A stretch of DNA of 15,580 nucleotides from Deltaproteobacteria bacterium (GTDB lineage Bacteria; Desulfobacterota; Syntrophia; Syntrophales; Smithellaceae), in the NCBI GenBank assembly GCA_019136325.1, contig JAGVUJ010000277.1, forward strand, positions 1 to 15,580, in the 5' to 3' direction. A program made the translations under genes and the position numbers. Positions 7,149 to 13,540 of this stretch are shown piece after piece (within the stretch, counting starts at the first letter, position 1; every line of letters begins with the position of its first letter). The notes below the pieces were generated by a model. The model was not told the origin of the DNA and searched no databases. It was given only the letters and a program-made list of their open reading frames with translations.

Positions 7149-8825
7149 CTAAGCCACTTTAAATTTTTTAATTTCATTCGTCTTCGGATCAATGATGTGC
7201 ACGGCGCAGGCCATACAGGGATCGAACGAATGAATGGTCCGGATAATTTCCAGAGGCTGATCGATGTTTGCCAGTTTGGTGCCGATCAACGATTCTTCAT
7301 AGGGACCACGTAAGCCGGCTTTATCACGGGGCGAGCAGTTCCACGTTGAAGGAACAATCGCCTGATAGTTGGAAATAACACCTTTTTCAATCTTGACCCA
7401 GTGTCCCAGAGCGCCGCGCGGCGGTTCGGTCATGCCGCGGCCCTGAGCGGGCTTGGTGGGAACATCGCAACGGGTCCAGGTGCGGGTATCACCTTTCTTG
7501 ATATTGGCAATCAGTTCATTGACCCATCCTTCCATGTTGTCCGCAATCAGTTTTGTTTCCAACGCGCGTGCAGCTGTTCTTCCGAGGGTGGAGAACAACA
7601 CGGTTGCGGGTAGTCCGGTGGCCTTCAGTGTGGAATCAACAAGTTCCTTGATCGCTTTATCCCCTGAGGCATAACCGACAATCATACGGGCAAGCGGCCC
7701 GACCTCATGGGGCTTGTTGTCATACCGGGGTGCCTTGCACCAGCTGTACTTACCGTCACCCTTGAGATTTCCGTTCTTGTCGTAACCGGTGTAATCCGGG
7801 TCGGTGGTTCCTTTGTAGGGATGCTCGGGCTCTTTGGCCTTGTACCAGGCATGCGTTGCTTCTTCCGTGATCTTATCTTCATCGAGTTTTATCACCTTCG
7901 CCAGATTTCTGTTCTGAACAACACCGCGGGGGAAGAGGGTCTTGTTCCAGTCGTCATCCAGCGGGAACCCGCCATAGGCCAGATAATTTTTCACGCCGCC
8001 CCCAATGCCTTTCAAACCTTCATCTTTATAATAGGTAGCCGCCAATAAAACATCAGGCAGATAAGCCGTTTCCAGGAAATTCTTCATTTCCTTGAAGCGG
8101 AACAGGTACTGACCCATGCGCTCGGCATCAAAGAGATCCATGCCGGATGTTACACCGCCGACAACCAGTGTTTGAGGATGAGGATTTTTTCCGCCTAAAA
8201 TAGCCGTCATCTGCGCGGCAACCTTGGAGATACTCAGAGCATCAAGATAATGTGAAAGAATAATCAAATTGGCTTCCGGGGGCAGTTTGTAGGAGGGATT
8301 GCCCCAGTAGGCGTTGGCAAAGGGTCCCAGACGTCCGGATTTGACAAATTTGGTGATTCTATCCTGAACGGCTTTGTAGTGGGTGGCCGAGCAGTTATAG
8401 GGATTGGGGCTGTATGCTTTGGCCATGTCGACGGCCTTTGCCGGATTGGCTTTGAGAGCGCTGACGATATCCACCCAGTCCAGACCATGCAGGTGGTAGA
8501 AATGCATGATGTGATCGTACAGATACTGCGCGGAACTGATGAGGTTGCGGGCAATGCGCGCATTGGCGGGTGCTTTCACCCCGAAGGCATCTTCGCAGGC
8601 GAGAATGCTGGCTTCATAATGCACGTAAGTACAGACACCGCAGAAACGCTGCACGATCAAACCGGCGTCGCGTGGATCGCGTCCCTTGAGTATCGTTTCA
8701 ATGCCGCGCCAGAGTGTGATGCTGCTCCAGGCGTCTTTGACAACATTATTACTGTCAACTTCCACTTCTATTCTTAAATGTCCTTCAATCCTGGTGATGG
8801 GATCGACAATGATTCGCTTGCTCAT
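7149..8825 (-). CDS. hyaB: [NiFe]-hydrogenase large subunit, group 1
   Basis: This is the catalytic subunit, splitting H2 at a Ni-Fe(CN)2CO centre. The 558 residues contain PITRIEGHLRIEVEVD (residues 9-24), the L1 motif RFCGVCTYVH (Cys62, Cys65) and the L2 motif DPCMACAVH (Cys537, Cys540), giving all four cysteine ligands. The conserved arginine near the active site is in TEPPRGALGHW. The precursor ends 15 residues after His543, the expected cleavage point for HyaD. It has no signal peptide and should be carried out of the cell with HyaA by the Tat system. The ATG overlaps the hyaA stop by one base (TAATG), with AGGAGG 9 nt upstream inside hyaA. The motifs fit the H2-uptake group 1; the exact subgroup needs a tree. 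Confidence 0.98.
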   Translation of the reverse strand: MSKRIIVDPITRIEGHLRIEVEVDSNNVVKDAWSSITLWRGIETILKGRDPRDAGLIVQRFCGVCTYVHYEASILACEDAFGVKAPANARIARNLISSAQYLYDHIMHFYHLHGLDWVDIVSALKANPAKAVDMAKAYSPNPYNCSATHYKAVQDRITKFVKSGRLGPFANAYWGNPSYKLPPEANLIILSHYLDALSISKVAAQMTAILGGKNPHPQTLVVGGVTSGMDLFDAERMGQYLFRFKEMKNFLETAYLPDVLLAATYYKDEGLKGIGGGVKNYLAYGGFPLDDDWNKTLFPRGVVQNRNLAKVIKLDEDKITEEATHAWYKAKEPEHPYKGTTDPDYTGYDKNGNLKGDGKYSWCKAPRYDNKPHEVGPLARMIVGYASGDKAIKELVDSTLKATGLPATVLFSTLGRTAARALETKLIADNMEGWVNELIANIKKGDTRTWTRCDVPTKPAQGRGMTEPPRGALGHWVKIEKGVISNYQAIVPSTWNCSPRDKAGLRGPYEESLIGTKLANIDQPLEIIRTIHSFDPCMACAVHIIDPKTNEIKKFKVA

Positions 8826-10003
8826 TATTCCTTACCTCCTTTGTGACGGACTCCGCTGGCAACCGCATGAGCAGCAATGCCTGCTGCAGTAATTCCTGTT
8901 AATGCAATACCGATATTATCAACGGTTTTTTCTCCGCCGCCGTAGGATTTGTCAGGCAACGGTTTTTCCAGAGGCGCCATCGTATCCCAGAAGTCCGGTT
9001 CGGTGCAGCCGATGCAGCCATGACCGGCCATGATCGGCCATGAAATACCGTCATTGAAGCGAACCTTGCCGCAGTTGGCGTACGTGTAAGGACCCTTGCA
9101 ACCCATTTTGTAGAGGCACCATCCTTTCAGTGCTCCCTTATCGCCCCATTCTTCCACGAATTCGGAAGCGTCGTAATGCGGTCTTCTTTCGCAATAGTCA
9201 TGAATACGTTTTCCATAGGCCCAGACGGGTCTTCCCAGGTTATCCAGAGCGGGCAGCGCGCCGAACATCAAATAATGCAGAATGGTCCCGGTGAAGTTTA
9301 CCGCATTGGGAGGACAGCCGGCGATGTTCACGGTGGAAACGCCGATAGCTTTCTTGACGCTGACACAATCCGTCGGATTGGGTTTGGCCGCCGGAATATT
9401 ACCGAAGGCCGAGCATGATCCGATACAAACAACGGCGGCAGCTTTTTTGGCAACTTCTTCGGCAATTTCCACACCGGTCTTGCCCTTGGGACCCAGCCTC
9501 ATGTACTTGCCGTCCAGTCCGAGAGGGATAGCGCCTTCAATCACACAGATGAACTTGCCGGCAAAATCCTTGACAGCTTTCTCCAAGTTTTGTTCCGCCT
9601 GGTAACCGGACGCGGCCATCAACGTTTCATGGTATTCCAGAGAGATGGTTTCCAGCAGAATATCATCAACATTGGGATACGATGAGCGAAGGAACGCTTC
9701 AGAGCATCCCGTGCATTCAGCAAAATGCAGCCAGACAACAGGCAGGCGGCTGAAATTTTCCGCCGCCTTGGCCACCAGCGGTTTGAATATAGGCGGAAGC
9801 ATTAGCGCTGCGGTCATCGCCGATGTCCATTTGACGAAATCCCTTCGGCTGATGCCCTTGTCTTTTAAGAGTGCATGAAAATCTTCCCTGGGTTCAGGTA
9901 AGTCTTTTTCAACTTTTTCCATGTTCAGTTGACAATGCTTCAAAAGATCCTTGTACTGCTTGTCAACCAGTTTTCGGTACTCGGAATTATTTCCTTTTGC
10001 CAT
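8825..10003 (-). CDS. hyaA: [NiFe]-hydrogenase small subunit with Tat signal and C-terminal anchor
   Basis: HyaA carries three iron-sulfur clusters that wire the active site to the cytochrome. The Tat motif is SRRDFVKW (residues 52-59), followed by a hydrophobic stretch and a likely cleavage near Ala80. Ligands by family spacing are Cys97, Cys100, Cys197 and Cys230 (proximal), His268, Cys271, Cys296 and Cys302 (distal), and Cys311, Cys330 and Cys333 with Pro323 (medial 3Fe-4S). A membrane helix lies near 362-384. Gly99 and Asn202 stand where O2-tolerant enzymes have extra cysteines, so this is the standard, oxygen-sensitive type. The 51-residue stretch before the Tat motif is unusually long. 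The start is supported by AAGGAGG 4 nt upstream, while Met28 has no such site. It is the first gene of the operon. Confidence 0.97.
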   Translation of the reverse strand: MAKGNNSEYRKLVDKQYKDLLKHCQLNMEKVEKDLPEPREDFHALLKDKGISRRDFVKWTSAMTAALMLPPIFKPLVAKAAENFSRLPVVWLHFAECTGCSEAFLRSSYPNVDDILLETISLEYHETLMAASGYQAEQNLEKAVKDFAGKFICVIEGAIPLGLDGKYMRLGPKGKTGVEIAEEVAKKAAAVVCIGSCSAFGNIPAAKPNPTDCVSVKKAIGVSTVNIAGCPPNAVNFTGTILHYLMFGALPALDNLGRPVWAYGKRIHDYCERRPHYDASEFVEEWGDKGALKGWCLYKMGCKGPYTYANCGKVRFNDGISWPIMAGHGCIGCTEPDFWDTMAPLEKPLPDKSYGGGEKTVDNIGIALTGITAAGIAAHAVASGVRHKGGKE

Positions 10004-10040
10004 ACTTCCTCCTTATTAATAGTCTAGGGCCGTTTTTTGA

Positions 10041-10055
10041 AGTGCAAGATGCACT
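10041..10055. repeat. 15-bp palindrome in the hyaA leader
   Basis: AGTGCA and TGCACT form perfect 6-bp arms around a 3-bp centre. On the minus strand the site directly follows TATATAGT, a plausible -10 element, and lies 38 bp upstream of the hyaA start. Its place at the presumed transcription start would suit a repressor site. The match to -35 is poor, so the promoter itself is uncertain. Confidence 0.5.
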
Positions 10056-10189
10056 ATATAAACACTGTTTAATAATTTAATTTTTTTGGATGGGATAACG
10101 GGAGATCCTATTTTCATATCGTCAGAGAACTCTTTATTAATTTATTTAAAACAACAAAGTATCGTCACGAATAATCATCCGATTGCCGT

Positions 10190-10230
10190 ATTATGTCATA
10201 AATGACATAATGTGTTATAAATAACATAAT
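10190..10230. promoter_or_regulatory. Pair of related palindromes, candidate operator
   Basis: The first palindrome has perfect 10-bp arms ATTATGTCAT and ATGACATAAT around a central AA (10190-10211). The second, centred 19 bp to the right, has left arm AATGTGTTAT and right arm ATAACATAAT (10209-10230), matching at 8 of 10 positions around the same central AA. The shared core is GTyAT-AA-ATrAC. Two sites about two helix turns apart on nearly the same face suggest binding by two dimers of a regulator. They lie about 190 bp before hyaA and 340 bp before the PAS-LuxR gene. Which protein binds is unknown. Confidence 0.65.
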
Positions 10231-10314
10231 TCATTATTATTGCAAGCATAATTTTTATATTTATAAAATATTTGTTTCATCTTAAATGCCTTGCCGCGTG
10301 TTTTCGTGTTCGAA

Positions 10315-10330
10315 ACGATATCCTTATCGT
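10315..10330. repeat. Inverted repeat ACGATA / TATCGT
   Basis: Perfect 6-bp arms with a 4-bp centre. The octamer AACGATAT that overlaps its left arm (10314-10321) recurs at 10353-10360, where it lies in GAAC-GATAT-GTTC, another small palindrome. The two octamers are 39 bp apart. They may be sites for a regulator of the divergent region; short AT-rich repeats can also arise by chance. Confidence 0.35.
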
Positions 10331-10402
10331 AAAAATCTAACACTTCTTGGGGAACGATATGTTCACAGAATAAAACGTATGCAATGCTTACATTCTTTCC
10401 AT

Positions 10403-10418
10403 CCCCTCTTTCGAGGGG
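10403..10418 (-). other. Short stable hairpin with GAAA tetraloop
   Basis: On the minus strand CCCCTC and GAGGGG form a 6-bp stem closed by GAAA, a GNRA tetraloop. Just upstream on that strand lies TTGACA (10449-10444) with TATAGT 15 nt further on, a slightly short-spaced promoter candidate. A transcript starting there would carry this hairpin at its 5' end and a leader of roughly 400 nt before hyaA. No T-run follows on either strand, so it is not an intrinsic terminator. Confidence 0.4.
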
Positions 10419-10568
10419 TTGAACTATAATAAAATATGTTTTCTGTCAACAAGATTTAACTAAATATATATTGTTTATTGTTATGTTTTATGTAATATAA
10501 AAAATAGTAATACATGTTTCGGTTTAATTCCTAAGAATAAACATTTTGAAATCATAATTTTAACAAAA

Positions 10569-11480
10569 ATGCCTCTTAGTCCATTCATTAATGAAGTTTT
10601 CTGGAAATCACCAAATCCCATGAGCATCTTTAATCCGGATGACGGCGCAATCGTGGAAGCCAATGAAGCCTACTTGAAGTTCTATGGCTACCGCCGGAAA
10701 GAAGTCATTGGAACGAAATTGTCACAATTAAGACATTTGAACGCTGAAGCCGTGGAAAATGTTTTTTCTCAATTGAAAAAGAAAGGAAACGCCGAAAATA
10801 TTTTTCTGAACGTAAAGACCGGTAAGGATGAAGAACGTCACATATTACTCAGCATAAAAAGGATTAGGGTTGACAATAAAGTTTTGATGCTGACCATCGC
10901 CACGGATATCTCCCAGTCTGTTCTTTCTGCAAAAAAGACAAAAGATGATATCATCAAAATATATGATTCCTGCGATGATGAAGGTGTCGTTCTAATCAAT
11001 AACTATTTCGGGAAAAACCCTTCACTTTTCTATGCCAATCAGACAGCAAGGACGCTCTTGAAAGATTATTCTTTTAAAAAATTAATTCAAAAGCTTGCAG
11101 GCAATAAATCAATATTTTTAACCATTGGTTCAAAATCTTATTATATCAAAAGAAAGGGCAATTTGACGCTTTCGGCCCAGCAACTCATTATGATTTATCC
11201 CCTGGCGGATTCCTTGTTGATCAAAAAATCAATGAAAAAATACGCAATCACCCCCAGAAAACAAGAAGTGGCGCTTCTGGCGGCTACCGGCAATCCCAAT
11301 AGAAAAATTGCCGAGAAACTCGGCATCTCCGAATATACGGTGAAAGAATACCTGAAAGAGGTTTTTCGTATTATCGGGGTCAGAAAAAGAAATCAACTTT
11401 TCCCCAAACTGTCCAATTTCAAGTTGGCTTCTTTCGGCATATATTCTTTGATTAATTACCTGCCTGATCTGCTGATTTAA
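10569..11480 (+). CDS. PAS domain transcriptional regulator with LuxR-type HTH
   Basis: A 303-residue cytoplasmic regulator. Residues 8-117 form a PAS sensor domain (SPNPMSIFNPDDGAIVEANE, then YGYRRKEVIG and the closing TIATDIS). Residues about 130-212 look like a second, diverged PAS-like region. Residues 226-283 form the DNA-binding domain: ITPRKQEVALLAATG, then the helix-turn-helix KIAEKLGISEYTVKEYLKEV. There is no receiver domain and no membrane segment, so it should sense a small molecule or redox state directly; the ligand cannot be read from the sequence. It is divergent from the hydrogenase operon and upstream of the nickel transport genes on the same strand, making it a good candidate regulator of either. 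The ATG has no clear Shine-Dalgarno site. Met18 is an alternative start but would cut into the PAS domain. Confidence 0.85.
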   Translation: MPLSPFINEVFWKSPNPMSIFNPDDGAIVEANEAYLKFYGYRRKEVIGTKLSQLRHLNAEAVENVFSQLKKKGNAENIFLNVKTGKDEERHILLSIKRIRVDNKVLMLTIATDISQSVLSAKKTKDDIIKIYDSCDDEGVVLINNYFGKNPSLFYANQTARTLLKDYSFKKLIQKLAGNKSIFLTIGSKSYYIKRKGNLTLSAQQLIMIYPLADSLLIKKSMKKYAITPRKQEVALLAATGNPNRKIAEKLGISEYTVKEYLKEVFRIIGVRKRNQLFPKLSNFKLASFGIYSLINYLPDLLI

Positions 11481-11516
11481 AAAAAATCACCCTCTCAGTT
11501 TCTTTTCTTAAAAAGC

Positions 11517-11549
11517 TTGACAATTTTGCGTAGTCGTGCCACTTATCTA
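11517..11549 (+). promoter_or_regulatory. Candidate promoter of the nickel transport operon
   Basis: TTGACA at 11517-11522 matches the sigma-70 -35 consensus. The -10 is less clear: ACTTAT (11541-11546) or TTATCT (11543-11548), at 18 to 20 nt spacing. The -10 region falls inside the candidate NikR operator, so binding there would block polymerase. No terminator separates this from the PAS-LuxR gene, so read-through from that gene is also possible. Confidence 0.5.
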
Positions 11550-11562
11550 AATATCGTAGCAC
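11536..11562 (+). promoter_or_regulatory. Candidate NikR operator
   Basis: GTGCCAC (11536-11542) and GTAGCAC (11556-11562) form an inverted pair with 13 bp between. As I recall the published deltaproteobacterial NikR box, GTGTTAC-N13/14-GTAACAC, both half sites fit with only C/T and A/G changes in the middle and the spacing is right. The site ends 4 bp before the Shine-Dalgarno of the first transport gene, and nikR is encoded at the other end of the cluster. This supports nickel-dependent repression of uptake. Confidence 0.6.
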
Positions 11563-11566
11563 CGCG

Positions 11567-11572
11567 AGGAGG
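11567..11572 (+). promoter_or_regulatory. Ribosome binding site of the beta-barrel gene
   Basis: AGGAGG lies 10 nt before ATG at 11583. The frame is open further upstream, but the upstream part overlaps the promoter and operator and would put residues before the signal peptide, so 11583 is taken as the start. Confidence 0.8.
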
Positions 11573-11582
11573 ATTTAAGATA

Positions 11583-12362
11583 ATGTGGAAATGGTTTGCA
11601 AACGGTCTGATATTGGCTGCGGCATTGTTCATGGCCTGCCCTTCCTGGGCGGCACATCCGCTGATTACCGATGATACCGGCACACAGGGGAAAGGAAAGT
11701 TTCAACTGGAGCTGAATGGTCAGTATGATCGGGACAAGGAAAAAGTTGGCAAAGTGTCTGTCAAGGCTACCGGAGTCGAAACGGCGGCCTCACTTTCGTT
11801 CGGCATTATGGAAAACGTTGATCTTGTTTTTGGCCTGCCTTATGTGTGGGCACGGGAGAAAGAGGACGGATCACTTGTTTACAAGGAGAACGGTATCAGC
11901 GACGCGTCCTTTGAGGTTAAATGGAGACTTTTGGAGAACAATGGATTCAGCCTGGCATTAAAACCGGGAATGAGTTTCCCCACGGGTGATGAGGACAAGG
12001 GGCTGGGTACCGGAAAAATCGGTGGCCAGATCTTTTTGATTGCTTCCCAGGAAGTCGAGCCTTTCGCGTTTCACGCGAATCTGGGATACATCAGAAATGA
12101 AAACGATGCTGATGAGCGGGAAGATATCTGGCATGCCTCTCTTGCTGGCATGTGGGAGGTGGTTAAAGATTTAAACGTTGTTGCCAATGTCGGCATTGAG
12201 CGTCATCCTGATGATGAAGCGGACGACGACCCTGTTTTTTTTGTTGGCGGAATCATTTATTCCATCACTGAAAATTTTGATGTTGATTGCGGTATCAAGT
12301 ATGGTTTAACCGATTCGGAAACGGATGTTACAGCGCTGGCCGGTCTTGCTTTCAGGTTTTAG
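11583..12362 (+). CDS. Outer-membrane beta-barrel, putative metal (nickel) channel
   Basis: A 259-residue exported protein. Residues 1-23 are a Sec signal peptide ending SWA. The mature part begins AHPLITDDTGTQGKGKFQLE, typical of the family annotated 'putative MetA-pathway of phenol degradation' or 'transporter', a set of outer-membrane barrels of unproven function. Alternating polar and apolar strands run throughout, and the chain ends in AFRF with a C-terminal Phe, the usual signal for barrel insertion. Two acidic loops, NENDADEREDIWH (about 172-184) and ERHPDDEADDDP (about 206-217), could attract divalent cations. It is the first gene after the candidate NikR operator and lies 40 bp before cbiM, so a role as outer-membrane port for nickel is a reasonable inference. 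The phenol label should not be taken literally. Confidence 0.75.
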   Translation: MWKWFANGLILAAALFMACPSWAAHPLITDDTGTQGKGKFQLELNGQYDRDKEKVGKVSVKATGVETAASLSFGIMENVDLVFGLPYVWAREKEDGSLVYKENGISDASFEVKWRLLENNGFSLALKPGMSFPTGDEDKGLGTGKIGGQIFLIASQEVEPFAFHANLGYIRNENDADEREDIWHASLAGMWEVVKDLNVVANVGIERHPDDEADDDPVFFVGGIIYSITENFDVDCGIKYGLTDSETDVTALAGLAFRF

Positions 12363-12388
12363 ACATTAAAATATTTAACGATTGCCTC

Positions 12389-12394
12389 AAGGAG
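12389..12394 (+). promoter_or_regulatory. Ribosome binding site of cbiM
   Basis: AAGGAG lies 8 nt before ATG at 12403. This start gives Met-His at the N-terminus, which the family needs for metal binding. An in-frame ATT seven codons earlier is not a good start. Confidence 0.85.
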
Positions 12395-12402
12395 AATCTA
12401 TC

Positions 12403-13437
12403 ATGCATATGGCAGATGCTTTACTCTCACCGGCGGTGGGAGCAACGATGTGGGCCGGTTCCGTGGCGGCCATCGGATATTCATCAAAAAAGCTGCAAGA
12501 AAATATTGATAACAAAACGATCCCGTTGATGGGAGTCATGGGTGCTTTTGTGTTCGCCAGCCAGATGATTAACTTCACCATTCCCGCAACAGGTTCCAGC
12601 GGACATATAGGCGGAGGTATGCTGCTGGCTGCTATTCTTGGCCCGTACGCCGCGTTTCTGGCCATGGCTTCCATATTGACGGTACAGGCGCTTTTCTTTG
12701 CCGATGGCGGGCTCCTTGCCCTGGGCTGCAATATCTGGAATCTTGGTATCTATCCCTGTTTTCTTATCTATCCTCTGGTTTACAAACCGATTGCAGGAGA
12801 TGGAACAAGCGCCAACCGAATATCTGTTGCCGCAATCTTGAGTGTCATCATTGCGCTGCAACTGGGAGCATTTTCAGTCGTGCTGGAAACGCTTTTATCA
12901 GGAAAAACTGAACTGCCCTTCGGCACATTTGTCCTGATGATGCAGCCGATTCATCTGGCCATCGGTCTGGTGGAGGGAATTGCCACTGCCGGAATTATCA
13001 GTTATGTGAAGAATGCGCGGCCGGAAATTCTGGAGGCCACGTCATTATCCCGGCCTCTCCATGCCGGTATTTCCATTAAAAATGTCCTTGTCGCTTTTGT
13101 TGTTCTGGCGATGATCACGGGCGGCGCGCTCTCCTGGTTTGCCTCGACTTATCCGGACGGATTGGAATGGTCCATCGAAAAAGTTACCGGCAAAGGCGAA
13201 TTGGAGGAGGCAACGCAGGGTATTGCGCCCGCGCTCAAGGATATTCAGGAAAAAACAGCCTTCCTTCCGGATTATGGATTTAAGCCCGCGGCCAATGAAC
13301 CATCAAACGAAAATGAAGCGCCGGCGTGGCCGGGCATTGAAGCCGGCACTACGGTTTCCGGTATTATCGGGGGAACCATTGTTCTCCTCTTCATTTTAAT
13401 GATCGGTTTCGGAATCCGGCTTTTCAAAAAACAATAG
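12403..13437 (+). CDS. cbiM: ECF transporter substrate-binding permease CbiM/NikM fused to a PDGLE (NikN-like) domain
   Basis: This is the substrate-specific membrane component of an energy-coupling-factor transporter for Ni2+ or Co2+. Of 344 residues, the N-terminus MHMADALLSP supplies Met1 and His2, the metal ligands exposed at the outer face. A further conserved His68 is in GSSGHIGGGML, and FFADGGLLALGCNIWNLGI is a family motif. At least six hydrophobic helices follow. The C-terminal part from PDGLEW (251-256) through a loop to a last membrane helix (about 315-340) is the small accessory subunit that is a separate NikN/CbiN protein elsewhere, so this is a NikMN-type fusion. Neighbouring nikR and hydrogenase genes argue for nickel over cobalt. 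Confidence 0.92.
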   Translation: MHMADALLSPAVGATMWAGSVAAIGYSSKKLQENIDNKTIPLMGVMGAFVFASQMINFTIPATGSSGHIGGGMLLAAILGPYAAFLAMASILTVQALFFADGGLLALGCNIWNLGIYPCFLIYPLVYKPIAGDGTSANRISVAAILSVIIALQLGAFSVVLETLLSGKTELPFGTFVLMMQPIHLAIGLVEGIATAGIISYVKNARPEILEATSLSRPLHAGISIKNVLVAFVVLAMITGGALSWFASTYPDGLEWSIEKVTGKGELEEATQGIAPALKDIQEKTAFLPDYGFKPAANEPSNENEAPAWPGIEAGTTVSGIIGGTIVLLFILMIGFGIRLFKKQ

Positions 13438-13460
13438 TCTGTGAGGGGAAATAAGTCATA

Positions 13461-13497
13461 CGCCCCGGTAAAAACAACTGGAGTTCTTGCCGGGGCG
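13461..13497 (+). other. GC-rich hairpin between cbiM and cbiQ
   Basis: CGCCCCGGTAA (13461-13471) pairs with TTGCCGGGGCG (13487-13497) over 11 bp with one G-U pair, around a 15-nt loop. No T-run follows, so it is not a normal terminator. It lies in the 103-bp gap before cbiQ, 43 bp upstream of its ATG, and may block exonucleases or adjust expression of cbiQO relative to cbiM. Confidence 0.6.
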
Positions 13498-13540
13498 CAT
13501 GCTATTTAGGACCATCTTTTTCCGGACACCGGATGGCATA

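Larger units (their letters stand above)
10004..10568. other. Divergent regulatory spacer between hyaA and the PAS-LuxR gene
   Basis: These 565 bp are strongly AT-rich and carry no open frame of note. They must hold the promoters of the hydrogenase operon (leftward) and of the PAS-LuxR regulator (rightward). Visible structures are listed separately: a palindrome close to hyaA, a pair of related palindromes, smaller repeats with AACGATAT, and a GAAA-loop hairpin. A rightward TTGTTT-N16-TAATAT (10471-10498) is a weak candidate promoter for the regulator. No sigma-54 (GG-N10-GC) promoter was found near hyaA. Confidence 0.7.

Noticed and set aside
10202..10230. NikR box upstream of hyaA
   Set aside because: GTGTTAT and ATAACAT resemble the half sites of the NikR motif, but they are separated by 2 bp and not by 13 or 14, so nickel control of the hydrogenase through NikR is not supported.
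10381..10440. CRISPR repeat or insertion-sequence end
   Set aside because: The CCCCTC/GAGGGG hairpin occurs once only. No spaced copies, transposase or target duplications are visible.
11517..11582. Earlier TTG start for the barrel gene adding 22 residues
   Set aside because: The extra part overlaps the promoter and operator, has no ribosome site and would precede the signal peptide. ATG at 11583 has AGGAGG at a normal distance.
11583..12362. Phenol degradation protein
   Set aside because: The family name often given to this barrel comes from one early pathway. Nothing in the window concerns aromatic degradation, and the context is metal transport.
12363..12402. Cobalamin riboswitch before cbiM
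   Set aside because: Only 40 bp separate the genes, and the 102-bp region before the barrel gene is too short and shows no B12-box-like conserved element. Control by NikR fits better.
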